Shown here one piece after another: positions 37,892-49,227 of a DNA stretch of 64,000 nt (positions are counted from its first letter, which is position 1; every line of letters starts with the position of its first letter). The DNA lies in contig RBKR01000014.1 of assembly GCA_004835665.1 (NCBI GenBank), positions 558,001 to 622,000 of the forward strand. Direction: 5' to 3'. Both the position numbers and the translations under genes were made by a program. The notes under the pieces are model-generated. The model was given only the letters and a program-made list of their open reading frames with translations, made no database searches and was not told where the DNA came from. Source of the DNA: Phoma sp. XZ068. Its lineage: Eukaryota > Ascomycota > Dothideomycetes > Pleosporales > Didymellaceae.

Positions 37892-39965
37892 ATGTTTCAG
37901 CGAGCAGGCGCTGATATCGACGATGATGACGATGACGACGATGGGCAGAGTTCTGTTGGCATGTCGCCAGCAGAGGAACAGAAGCTCTTAAACGATGCCA
38001 TGGAGCGCATTCGAGAAAGGCACAAGTTGTGGCGAAAAGAGCTTGAGCTCGATCGCGACGAGGCTAGAAAGCTTTGCAGGGAGCAAGCGGGTGAGTATAA
38101 CTTAGTCGTTCGTTTCCCAGGCACTGACATGCACCAGCCCAGATTGTAAAACTGCAGCAAGACCAGCAAAAGCTTCAGGAGGACCTGAACAGCCGGTACG
38201 CAGAGTCGCAGTTTCAGCAGAGAGTGCAGTCGGAGTACTACACCCCCAAGGAGCTGGAGAAGGCAAAGACAAAAGCACTCGCAGATGCTCAGAAAGCGCA
38301 TGATGAGGCCCTTGAAGAAGCTCAGAAGGCACACGACGAGGCTCTTGAAGTGGCACAGAAGGCACACGATAGGGCTCTCGAATTGGCACAGAAGGCGCAC
38401 AATGAGGCTCTCGTAGAAGCTCAGAAGGCGTATGATCAGTCTCTCAACCTAGCACAGAATACACACAGCGATGAGCTGGAGCAGCTCTTGGCGGAAGATG
38501 CACAAGACTATGAGTGTCCGACGGTGAACTTCCGCCGGCAGTATGACAGTCGTCACTCTAAGAGAAAGCTGCTCGGCGACTTCGATGAGCCCGTGAATGA
38601 ATGTGACTCACTCGAAGATGATATTTACGGTCAATGGCTCGCTGGAAGAGAATGTTCAAGAACGCGACTCGCTTGAAGAGAATATTTGCGATTGGGGAGA
38701 CCAGCATGGCGAAGACGGCGTGCAGCAGGCGCCGCCGCGTGTAACCATAGCAAAGACGCAGCGAACTGTCGTTCAGAAGGAGCCCAAATCATGTTTATCC
38801 CAGCGCTTCGAGATCCTGCAACAAAATCCAAGCACTGCGCCATCGCTGCAGTCATGGGTGCCTGAGAGAAGACCGAAAGGTCAAGGCAGCGGGCAGGAAG
38901 CTGTTCGAGCCAACCTGAGAGTTCAACAGCCAGTCAAGACTTTTGGAGAGGTACCACATGCCGCGCAAGTAATCTCGAGAAAGCCACGAGCGGGAGTTGC
39001 TCAGGCGGAGTCAAGGTTCACGGGTATCAACCAGCCACTGAAGACACCGCAGCTCGCGAGGAATCTGCTGCAACGTCCTGTGATGTTGAGTAAACGATCA
39101 AAAGCCTGCTTAGAGTCCATTAAGAGTCCTAAAGCTGCTCAAAGGCATTCGTTAAACGGCTATCGGCCCATTAATCAGACTCAGAGAGCTGCGCAAGCCA
39201 AGGCCGTCTTGACGCCCCATTCTTGACACCCCAGGGGGTTCTGCACATCCGTCAAGAGCAGCTCGAACATTCGAGCAACGACATTGGCAGAGACCCTCAT
39301 CAGAGTTGTCTGGTGTATATGAGGCGAGCGAAGCACGGCGTGTCGTTGAGAGAAACGAGCGGGAGGACGTCCCCGTGAAGTCAACAAAGCTGCGCAAGGA
39401 AATTAGTTGGAGTGATCAGCAAAGTCGATCACGACAGACTGGGGTTTTCGAGGAAGAGAGTGACGTCGAACAAGAGACGCTGATGACAGTCGACGAGATT
39501 CAAAGTAGAATACTACATGGCACACCTCTGCCGACTGAGGCCGAGCTTCGCGAACGGTCCCGCAAGCACAACGAGACAATGAGCTCTGACCTTTGGACGC
39601 CGGCAGTGGGACAAGCCGCAATTGCCAGGTGCAATTTTGAGCACGCGCAGCAAATGCACAGAACGTAACTGCCACAAATTGCGGCCATGAGCGAGAGAAA
39701 CTATCTCGAGAAGCAGGCAATAGAACAGGAAAGGCGTAATTTCGAGGCCGAGCTGTCGCCTGAGAGCCGAATGTGGAATCTAGAATGTCATAGTAGGGAC
39801 AAAGAGCTGGATCATTTCGAGAGAGCACCGGCTCGTCATGACAGGCGACAAGCGAAGACGAAGGCCAGAGTTCAAGTCGACGAGACACCCACCGAATACC
39901 TGCAGTTTGTCAAAAGAGTCCTGCAACTCCTGCAGGCTCTTTTCGACAGGCTGCAGCCTGCGTAA
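37892..39965 (+). CDS. Coiled-coil protein with 11-residue repeats; gene model uncertain
   Basis: Unrecognised protein. Exon 1 (37892-38090) starts MFQRAGADI, then eight Asp residues. Intron 38091-38137 (GTGAGT...CCAG, phase 1) joins to an alpha-helical region with six 11-residue repeats (38287-38484) of the type AQKAHDEALEE. After this the coding signal moves through three frames: to 38676, to 39226 and to 39965, the last with a stop at 39666-39668. Introns can be proposed that restore the frame: about 38592-38649 (GTGAAT...GAAGAG, 58 bp) and 39090-39234 (GTAAAC...CCCCAG, 145 bp). The stop near 39666 may end the gene or lie in a further intron (GTAACT at 39665). Charged, Gln-rich sequence continues to 39965. 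It could equally be a partly decayed gene. The N-terminal half is secure; the 3' end is not. Confidence 0.55.
38287..38484 (+). repeat. 33 bp tandem repeat (six degenerate copies) coding for a hendecad helix
   Basis: Six in-frame units of 33 bases encode AQKAHDEALEE, AQKAHDEALEV, AQKAHDRALEL, AQKAHNEALVE, AQKAYDQSLNL and AQNTHSDELEQ. An 11-residue period places Ala and Leu on one helix face. Confidence 0.9.
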
Positions 39966-40564
39966 TTCATCTCAAACCTCGCGTTCCGTGGCGGCATCGC
40001 AGTCAATGTGCGGTTGCGCGGAATCTACATCGTCAGTCTATGTCTTGCCAACCCTCGAATTAGACTCACCGCGAGTTTCACTCGTCAGAACAAGGTGGGT
40101 TGCTTGCCCATCAGGTGGGCGGGGATGGTCAGTATCCGGCATTTTGTTTTGGTGATGTCGGGTGTTGTCGTGTAATACGACTTGGGCGAACTTGGGATTA
40201 CCTCAAGTTTCAAAACTTTCATCCATGGCACGCGTATGATAATGGCGGTGAAAGTGAAGGTGAATGTAGCACTCAGTACATGAAGCACTCCAAACCAATA
40301 TTGATGAACACGCGGCAACGTAGAATTTGCATTGTGGCTTCTACAAAGGCGGATTAGAAATCTTTGGACGCTTTTCAAACAATGGTCGTTTCCAGGTATG
40401 TGAATTATGTGGAAGGAAACATAGATATGTCACATGGGTTACAACGGTCTTAGACATCACATTACGCTGAAAAAATCTACACAGGTACATCAATGTAGAA
40501 ATGAAAGAAGAGGGTAGATTGTGTTAACTATAATGCAAGACCAGGTCTTGCCTTCTTCGTAGAC
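39966..40564. other. Intergenic, convergent gene ends
   Basis: 600 bp between the coiled-coil gene and the Gly/Arg-rich gene. No convincing coding region. Confidence 0.5.
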
Positions 40565-42315
40565 TCAGCGCCCAAGTCCTGCACCTCTGGGAGCGCCGCG
40601 ACCCCTTCCGCCGCCCTGTCGCTGAGCGTTAGCAGCTTTCTGCGCTGCAATTTCGTGCTCCGCTTCACCGTCACTCTCTTCCCACTGGAAAGGCCTTGCT
40701 ATCTGAGCCTCAGCAGTCTTGACGGGGCCCTTAGACTTGATGCCCGCACCGTCTGCAACATTCGTGGGCTGACCGGTGAACCCCTCGCTCTTCGGCTCGA
40801 ACCACTTGTTGTTAATAGGAGGTTTAGCGTCCTGCAAGGCGCTATCCCTCTGTCTCGAGCTTCTATAGAAGATGTTGCCCTCCCATGTCACACGTGGAAC
40901 ACCTTCATAGCGCTCCATTCTGTGATCAGGTGGGTTTGGGGGCAAGTCCAACTTCCGGCCTTCTTGATGAAGGCCATTGGGACCCAATGCTCCGTCTGTT
41001 CGATCATCCAGTGTCGAAGAGGGAATGTTTGACAATCTCGCGGGCAGGAATCGTCCCTCTTGCCGCTCCAGGCCTTCGCACAGAGCCCCAGATTGATGTA
41101 CTTGCTGCCGTTGTACTCTCTGGGGTCTAACACTGGAAAACGGATGCCATTATCAACAAGGTACTCCTTGTGGCCAAAATTCTGCCACCTCGACCATTTG
41201 GCAGGAATTTCTTCTGGCTGCTGCCGTTGCTGCTGCTGCGGCGGCGGAGGCGGGCCACCGCGCCCTCGAAACGCTGGAGCATCACCGCGACCGATACTAG
41301 GGCCCGAGCCACGTCCGTAACCTACTCGAGCATCGCATCTCTGCAGAGCCGCAGCATAGTTTGGGGAACCACCGCGGCCGGTGCCTCCACGACCAGCAAC
41401 ACCCCTGTATGGCATGCTTGGGTCGTTGAGGCCAATACCCCGACCTCGTCCTCGTCCTCGTGATGACGCTTGACCAGCTTTGTTGCCTCGATTGCTCTCG
41501 CTGCGCTCTCGAGACATGGTACCTGTTGCTGGCGCAGAAGGCTCATCCTTGGGGAAGCTACCAAGCACGAGTGTAAGCACTTGTCTGTCCGTCATTGGTG
41601 GGGCCGGGGATGGCTGCGTCCTCGTTGCTGTCGTCGACGTTGTTGTCGATGCCTTTGCCGCAGCTTCCTGTGACTTCTTTGGGTGACGTATCACTTCGGC
41701 GAGTATATCTCTGTCACTCTTCCCTGACACAGGTTGCAGCGGGGTCTGCTTGGCTCTCGCCTTCTGCTTCACTTTGAGCGCCTCCCCCTTGATTGCAACG
41801 TCCATCTCAAAGAGCTCAAGGTATTTCCTTGCCTGTGCAAGGTACCTTTCGAATAGCTCAGGATGAGGCTTTAGCGCGCTCTGCGCTTCGTCTGAAGGCT
41901 CTTCTGGCTCATCAGCCCAGTCTAGTTCACCTTGGCAGCTTTCTCCTCTGCTGCCTTGATGGCGACGTCCCGCTGTTCCAGCATGAGCTGGATCGAGCGC
42001 TTTTCGTGGGTCCCAGAGGAACCATTGTAGTCTGCTTTCGTTAGCTGGGCGCCAGATCGCGGGAGGTAAACTCACTTGGGTGGCCAGGCTGGCCATCACT
42101 TGAGCTTGCCATTCTGACTATAGGAGTTAGCAGGGCCAATGATAGCGCATTGGATGCGGAAGACGTACATAATGGCTGTTGATGTTGTATATGTTGTTGA
42201 GTTGTTGGTGTTGAGAGTGAGGGTGCGATCTCCCGTTGAGCTGTCTTAGCAGGCGGCGTTTGCAGTCCCCACCAGACCTACCTTCACTTAGCATGATAAC
42301 AAGCATTTTCATCAT
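40565..42315 (-). CDS. Gly/Arg-rich low-complexity protein of unknown function; one internal junction unresolved
   Basis: A core exon starting at the ATG at 42112 (MASSSDGQPGHP) joins through introns 42032-42075 (44 bp) and 41881-41930 (50 bp) to a long exon. That exon encodes a charged helix (ERYLAQARKYLELFEMDVAI), a Ser/Thr-rich linker, RGRGRGRG and GRGG clusters, and a poly-Pro/poly-Gln run. Between about 41130 and 40888 the coding signal changes frame: one frame ends at 40888, the other runs to the stop at 40565 and includes VPRVTWEGNIFYRSSRQRD and a final GGGRGRGAPRGAGLGR. A 53 bp GT-AG candidate (GTGTTC...GACAG, phase 0 on both sides) would join them, but the donor is poor; an indel is possible. 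Upstream, two further in-frame exons with a 5' ATG at 42315 (MMKMLVIMLSEAQRE) can be spliced on. RG-rich content suggests RNA binding, but no named domain is seen. Confidence 0.65.
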
Positions 42316-42494
42316 AGAAGCGGCCCGGTCGAAGCTGCTCAGACGTTGACCTTATTAGAGGATGGTGAGTCGAAAGGCACACGAGGGTGTGATGCGCAGA
42401 TTTGGATACTGAGGGGAGAAGCGTACATACAATTGAACGATAGGTCATACCCCTTACCTTCACAACATCTACATTTACCGTCCACCACGCTCAC

Positions 42495-42800
42495 CTAACA
42501 ACCACTATGCTCAACTACCACCCACTCTCCCTTGTCACGCTCTTCACATTTATCACACTCCTCACAAACACCCTCTGCCATAACCTCGACAACCTCCAGC
42601 TCCTCTAATCGCGCACTACACCGCGCCCCGCGGTGAAACGAATCCTGGCAGCCGCTGAGACTCGTGTGCGGATGCGTAGGCCACTCCGTCTTTGGATTCG
42701 CTTGTTCTGCGTCTTCAGCACGGGTTGGGCGCTGGTATGTTGATGGGTGGAAAGGAGAGAGGTGGGTGCAGGAGTAGCGGGTGCGGGTGAGGTGGCACAT
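42495..42800 (-). CDS. Small Cys-rich hypothetical protein
   Basis: Single-exon frame of 101 residues from the ATG at 42800, starting MCHLTRTRYSCTHLSPFH and ending VVVEHSGC. It has spaced Cys/His residues (CTH, GCQDSFHRGARC) and a GVCEECDKCEERDKG segment. Short proteins starting MC.FTRT.Y.CGH with scattered Cys pairs are common unnamed genes in ascomycetes, and this fits that pattern, suggesting metal binding. No signal peptide. Function unknown. The frame could be chance, but the composition is unlike the neighbouring spacer. Confidence 0.5.
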   Translation of the reverse strand: MCHLTRTRYSCTHLSPFHPSTYQRPTRAEDAEQANPKTEWPTHPHTSLSGCQDSFHRGARCSARLEELEVVEVMAEGVCEECDKCEERDKGEWVVVEHSGC

Positions 42801-43415
42801 CGTGGTGGTTTTGGGGAGTTGTAAAACGATATTGCCTTGATGATTGTTGGGTCTGGCGATTAGTAGCAAGTTGCGACCTGCTTTATGCTTGGGGGCGTGA
42901 AGGGGATGGCCGGGAGTATGAATGTGTCAGTGCTTTGCACAGTGAAAATTTCATGTCTTTGATGGGCGGTGTGAATGTCCAGATTGAAGCAAGACAATGG
43001 ACGCTGTCATGATGGTTCTCTCGCCGGAACATCAGCTACGCTGTTCCGCTTGCTGCCTTTGTTAGCGGTGACTTGCAAGGAGCGGAAGTTTTGCGTTCAA
43101 GATCTTCCACGGCCGCGCTGAGACCAAGCCAAAGCCAGCAAAAAATGTGAAGTGCACAGTGAAGGGCTCCCGGCTGGGATGATAGAAGATCTATTCGGAG
43201 GAACTGTCGAATATATGCAATCGAACAACGGTGTAGAAACCCAAATCACAGTGTGATGTATCGAAGACTCAACGGAACGCCAACTGTACATGCTTCCCGT
43301 AAGCCGAAACAAAGGCAGACGAAGACCTGAACCAAGCGAAGGTGTTGAAGAACCACTCAACGCATTCCGCACCCCCAGACTCCGATGTATGTCGAACGAA
43401 GGAACAGCCAAGCTC
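42801..43415. other. Intergenic
   Basis: About 600 bp with the promoter of the small Cys-rich gene and the 3' flank of the oxysterol-binding protein gene. Nothing else seen. Confidence 0.5.
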
Positions 43416-45089
43416 CTATGCGCCGTACTCTACGTTGGGCTCGAGGTGATACTTCTCCTCGTGCAGGCCCTTCAATGCAATCTCGCCGTCCTTGGTCAAA
43501 TCAGGTCGGCCAATAGGTGTGACAGCCCCGGTGAAGAATCGGGGTTGCCACTCCTTATTCGCTTCCTTGCGCTCCGCTGCCTTTTGTCGCTGCTTCTCTT
43601 CGATCTCGGTCTTTAGCGTTGTGGCTTGGTTGTACTGTCGCCCGACTATGGCGTTGGTGACACCTTCCCAGAACTTGAGGGACTCGTTGGGGAGCTGCTC
43701 TTCGATGGGAGGGATGACCTTCGGGATCGGGAAGAGCGGGTTGAGGTCGATGATGAGGTGCTTCTCCTGCAAGACAGTTAGTGCGCTATTGCTTGTAACT
43801 GAGGCTTCAGACTTACGGAGGCCTTGTTGAAGGGCTTGTTGCCGAGTGTGTAGTAAATCTTGTCTGTCCAGGCGCCCTCTATCCGTGCAAGAACCTCCTT
43901 ATCTGGCACGTCCTTGATCTTGGTTATGGTGTCGTTCTTGGGATCGTACTTAAATATAACTCCCTTGACCAGGTTCTGACTGCGACCAAGCCAGCCTTCT
44001 TCCTGGTATTCAAGAATGACCTTAAGCCCGGTCTTGGGACATGTGATGTAGCAGGAATCGGCGACGGAGACGCTGAGGGAGCCTACTATATGTCAGCCCC
44101 TTACTTCTCTTCTTGCAGCTGCAAATGCTTACCTCGCAGGATGCCACCTAGGTACGCTGCCGGATGTGTGAGCTGGTATTCCTCGTTGTCGCGGTTCTGT
44201 AGTGTGATGAAGATGCCCAAGTTGTGTGCTCCAGCTACGACGCGCACGCTTGTGCCCGTGAACTTTGCGCTCAACTGGTCGTACCCTCTCGCGCTGATGC
44301 CTTTCTCGGGGCAGTCGATGTAGAAGGCGGAAACTGGAGGGTGGTGGGAGGTTTGTTCGGTGAGGTACGAGACTGTGACAGTCTTGCCGTCGCCGGCCAC
44401 GCTGTTGGCGCTGCTTGAAGGGGCAGAGGTGGGCGTCTTCATGGTGGGGTGTGTGTCTTCGACTTTCCAGTTACACTTTGAGGGTCAGTATGCTGTCACA
44501 ACACTCTTAATATGCTGCCTACCCTGAAGAACTCGCCCAAAGTCGAGTTGTAGGGCTTGCATGGCTTGCCCTTGACATATTTCTGACCCCAAGTTAGCCC
44601 TGCTTTCGTCTATACCATTTGTCTGCATACCAAGTCCTTTGTGAACCAAAAGCGGAGGCAGCCCAGGAGGCGTCCAAGGTCGTCGTTGGAGTCACCGATG
44701 CTGATGAATGTGTCTGGCCGGTCCAAGTAGTGCCAGTACTCTGCTGCCCGTCAGGCTGTGTCCTATACAACTCTTCCCACTCGTAGTGTATTCGACGTAC
44801 CCAAGTTTGGCCGAGGCTCGAGAAGCTGCGCAGGGAGGGAGAAGCGCACGGCAGCGAGATCGGAGACACCTATGAACCTGCGAGTGGCTCAAATTAGATT
44901 GCATATTCAGGGTCCATGTCGTGCAACGTACTTTCGCAATATGCCCAAGAAGGTCTTGAACTTGGAGCTGTCATCTGGCGGCTTCTCTCCTGTCGCGCCT
45001 GGCGTCGAAGCGCGCGACGCAGCGGTGGAGGCTGTCGCCGAGTTTGTGGTGGAGCCCGGGCGGGCGTTTTCTGCGGCGAGGTCCGCCAT
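43416..45089 (-). CDS. KES1: Oxysterol-binding protein (Kes1/Osh4 type)
   Basis: Cytosolic lipid-transfer protein that exchanges sterol and PI4P between membranes. Seven exons: 45089-44932, 44877-44801, 44740-44631, 44582-44523, 44475-44133, 44082-43817 and 43766-43416; introns of 47-60 bp, all GT-AG with consistent phases, give 454 residues, close to yeast Kes1 (434). Visible: KFKTFLGILRKFIGVSDLAA, EYWHYLDRPDTFISIGDSND, KPYNSTLGEFFRC, the family signature EQTSHHPPVSAFY, and the C-terminal FWEGVTNAIVGRQYNQAT with KEWQPRFFTG. No PH domain, so the short Osh class. Two acceptors three bases apart at 44741-44744 are possible; the one giving NLEYWHYL matches the family. Confidence 0.94.
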
Positions 45090-45809
45090 GGTGTGTGGGC
45101 TGGCTGTGTGCTCTGTGAGAGTCGGTTTATGGCTGCACAGCGTCTATGTCAAGCTGATATTGGCGAACAGGCGGTGATGTCGTCGTATGTGGCGGTGCGA
45201 ATGCCCTGCAGGTGATCCCTACTTGGCGTGCGCGAGAAGCTCTGACGTCGACGATGCCGATAAGCCGCTTGATGGGCAGGTGGGGTAGATCTGGAGTGAA
45301 CAGTCGTTAAGGTCGTCGACAGCTTAACCAACACGGCGCAAAGGAAACATCAATAGTTGTATGGGCGGCAGAATTGCATTTATCTAGCGCGCCGTTATCG
45401 TGGTCCAGCACTCAACATGCGCTTGCTGCACCCGAGCCACAGGCAATGAGATGGCCTGCTACACTTCGTGTTGCCGTGATTGGATGCAGTTTCACCGCCC
45501 CACGCTCATCCCTGTTGGTTTCACATTGCGTGAAGCATTCATACCGCAACCCTTCAATGCGGCAACATCCTATTCCTTATCTTGTGCTACACAGCGACTC
45601 ATAATCTTGCATTGTAGCTAGAAGAATGTGAGCATGTGGTCGTAGTTGCAATCACGCCGGCTGCCAGTCTCCATGTGGTTGACACAGCAGTTGCAGGCAA
45701 AAGGACACCTCAAAAAACGATCGCCAAAGCAGCTCTGCACATGACCCACCGCCTGTTCAACGCCATCCACACCAGACCCAAACGCCGAATCATGACTACG
45801 TCTCATGAG
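45090..45809. other. Intergenic, OSBP promoter and PalB 3' flank
   Basis: 720 bp without a supported gene. Confidence 0.5.
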
Positions 45810-48800
45810 TTAGTCACTCCAGTCACGCCAAACGCCAACAGAGCACGCATCTGGCATGTCTGTAAATATCTCCAGCTCGTACCACTCTTCCACTGGCCCC
45901 CCCGGTCCTGACAGCCTGTCGAGCACCAGCCACAAATCACCGCGGTGCGCAATGGCAGGATCAATGTGGACGCTCTCGGACCGAACCGTTGCCGAGTCAG
46001 CGTATTCTCCACGTTCGCTAGCAATTAGGAATTTTCGCTCTGGGCCCCGGCCCTGTTCCACGCTAAAACGCAGAGGACTGCGAGCTAGCACTCCATGGTC
46101 AACAGATCGTGGGCTGGTTGCTTTCAGGAAACGAGCAACAATCGTGTACGAAGCAAGACGCTGCGGTAGGAGTGGTGCAGCTATTTTGTGCATGTTGGGT
46201 CCAAAGCATGCTGGTGCCAGCTTCATTGACTTCAAGCCGGCACCATCTCGAGGGATTTGCTTTAACCTCACGTCGTTGCTGCTGTCAATGCGCAGGGTAT
46301 AATCACCCATCTGACCCGCCTCAAACAAAGAGCAGATGATTGTGTAGAGGCCGGGCTGGAGGTCTTTGATCTCTGCTGTGGCTGCACCAACACGGTGATT
46401 GCCGGAGTCAACGAGCACATCTCGACTCTGTAGTCGATATATCCTCTTGCCATGTCCAAGAGCAAGCTTGATATGCAGCGGATGCTCATGGTTGGAACTC
46501 GTCAGAAGAACTGTAAGTGAGGACCGTTCGCGAATCTCAAGAGCGTACTGTGGGTTCTCGAAGTATCTCGGAGAGCTGGTGTTTCCGCCCGCGCTTTGCC
46601 TTGTCCACGCTCCTTGCTCGACCTTCTGAATGGGGTACTTCAGGACGGCAGGCTCCAAGGCCATGGCCGAGTTGGAGAAGGCTGAGAGTGAGAAACTGTA
46701 CTGAGACGGCGGAAGGTCGTCTTGGTCAATGACGACAGTATATTTTGAATCCGCGTCAGCATCCCATCGCAAAAGGCATTGTGGCGTCGACACGTAGTCG
46801 CTCGACTCCAGGTAGGTGTCTTTGATGTAAAGTCGCTCCCCATGTCCATTGCAGACATATATGCTCATGTAACCTTTGGGAGGATCCCCCGAGGTGTTGA
46901 CGTGAGAATCAGCGCGAACAGTCCCATCATTAAACGCATCAGATTCTTCCTTCACATCTGTCGGTGCATTTCTGAAGTGACGACTGAGGAGGAACCACAC
47001 AGGTTCTGCTTTCTTTGACAAGAAAGTGAACTGTGGATGATGGACAATACAGTTGCCGGGCGTCTTTTGGGACTCGATTGTCCAATCGAAGTGAATATCT
47101 TGGCGATACCGGAATAGCCCTGGGTTCCAGTTGAGATACAGGCTTTCAAAGTGTTGTATAACTTGCTCGAGTCCGATCCAAAATGTGGTAGGATGGGGCC
47201 GCTCGAGTGTCGGGACACTGTCTCGGTGGTATGCCTCCAGGCTGGTCTTAGAGTCTGAGCTCGAGGTCGAAGCGTCAAAGACCGGCGCTGCTGATGGGCG
47301 AGGACCACGCCAGCCTCTCCCCTCTACCCATGGGTTCTTGATCAGCAGAAGCCGATCGTGATCTGTCTCTTTCATGTCCAAGACCACGTAACTATGCTGC
47401 CCTTCCAAGCCGAGCTCGCGCTCTTGTCGTGTTGACATCTTTCCGGTGCCCACGGTCACAAGGACGTCGCCGTAAAGGAAAGCATTGTAAATTCGCTTCC
47501 AGAGCTGATCAGGGATCGTGTCGGTCCTACAAAAGTCAATATATGTGCCGACGCCTGACCGAGAGACTCACTCTTGTAGGAAAACTTGTTCCGGCACCCA
47601 ACCAGTGAACGTCCACAAATCGCTACATGAGTTACTACCAGGGAAGTCGTATCCGCCTCGAACCTTAAGGTATGCTTTCTCGAGCAGTGCAGGCCACAAC
47701 AATGCTGGATTTCGTCGATCGGTTACGTGGAGCAATCGATGGGTGCTGGAGACGGGCAATCGGTCGTCAATGACGACCTTTCGCCAGCACCCATTGAAGT
47801 TCAGACGAACGATATACTTCCCGTTCGTTGACGGTATGGGCTTTCCCAAGTGTTTGTCGAATGGGTACAATTTGTCTTGAAGCATCTGCATCGCCATCAA
47901 TCAGCATTTCGTTACGCCCAAAGAAATGCCTACTGACTTGATCGTGCCCACGCTCAGCTCGGGCGACCCCAGCACAGAGACTAGCCACTACTGAGCAGTC
48001 GGATGCTGCATCCTGTACAAGATCAATCGGGCGCGAGCTCGACATGAGAGGTCCAATGCCATCTCTACCGTTCGGGTATAAGGAAGGAGGTGGCACAGCA
48101 TCAATAGAGCGGACCCAGCCGTGGAAAAACTGCTGCTGGTAGGGTGATAGACTGAGATCATGAGTGTCCCTTGAAAGTCTGTTAGAGAGGTGCTCGGTTA
48201 CAAGTATGATGGCTGACCAACTGAAAAAGACCCTGGTCATTCTGTGGGACAAACTCAGTCGGTGCCGGGTTCTTGTCCCAAGGTGGACACTTGAAGCCGT
48301 TCACAACGGATGCTTTTAGTAAAATGATATCTTCTTTCTTCGACCGCTTCCTAGTTGAGACAGGCTCAGTCAATCTGTGAATCTGTGAATGTGTGGCAAG
48401 CTTCGGTGCGATGGGTGTCGCCGATGCTGTTTCCGCTGTCGCTGCGACTGCTATGTTCGATTGCTGAGGCTCGGACTGGGAAATCGAATGTGTGAGTGCT
48501 GACGGCGCTCCTTGGACTGCTTTTGGTGATGGATCGACGTCTGCTGTCCCATTACGAGTTTGAGAGTTGTCTTTGCGCCGTAAATCAGCATGTGTGTTCC
48601 ATCTATTGTCATACGGTAGAGGATGTCGATCGTTCGAAAGATCGATGAGTGGCACAGAAGCGTGTCGAGAATCATCTCGATAGAGAATCGAGTCGAAAGT
48701 ACTCTGCAAAGGAAATGAGACAGATGAAAGTGGCGAAGTACCTGACGCGGACCGCGCATTCGCAGGCGCGGTTGTTCGCGAGAAGCTGTTTCCAGATGAG

Positions 48801-49227
48801 TTCTGCGGAGATGCAGTCTCGTAGGCAGGAGCAGGACTAGCCGAGATATCCACATTAGCTGCCCATTGGCTGATATGTGCATTGCTGGTGTTCTCAGGTT
48901 GTTGTCTTTCAAGAGGGGTCCACTCTGTCGATTTCTTGATGCGATCAGCGACATCCATCAGCACACCACATTGTGCTTTCAGCTGCTTCTTTTCATCTGC
49001 GTTCGAAGACAGCTTGAGCGCTTTCATGAGATTCTCGGCTGCGCTAATGGCGAGATTGAGGGCTTCATCCTTGGTGGCAGCAGTTTGTAGTTGTGCCCGG
49101 TAGTTCTGCCATCAGTGTAAGTGCAAGTGCGTCGACATGGTCGTTAATGATGCTTCGCTATAAGGTCAGTGTCACGTACGCTCGCTGCTGCTTTGCAGGC
49201 TTCAAGCTGCGCCGTCGAGTCTGCCAT
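45810..49227 (-). CDS. palB: Calpain-like cysteine protease PalB/Rim13 of ambient-pH signalling
   Basis: Cleaves the PacC/Rim101 transcription factor at alkaline pH, recruited to ESCRT-III on endosomes. Five exons: 49227-49180, 49105-48222, 48169-47938, 47885-47572 and 47526-45810; introns of 74, 52, 52 and 45 bp; 1064 residues. The N-terminal helical MIT region (AQLQTAATKDEALNLAISAA) is followed by a long Ser/Pro linker, CPPWDKNPAP and LSLSPYQQQFFHGW, then the peptidase core: Cys369 (ASDCSVVASLC), His537 (GLEGQHSYVVLD) and Asn557 (LIKNPW). The C-terminal beta-rich calpain C2-like domains end at GVWRDWSD. All three catalytic residues are present. The exon 2/3 junction has two possible acceptors nine bases apart; the one at 48170 gives GLFQDTHDLSLS and matches the family better. 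Confidence 0.92.

Noticed and set aside
45636..45911. 91-residue plus-strand frame at the 3' end of palB
   Set aside because: Partly antisense to palB and without recognisable features.
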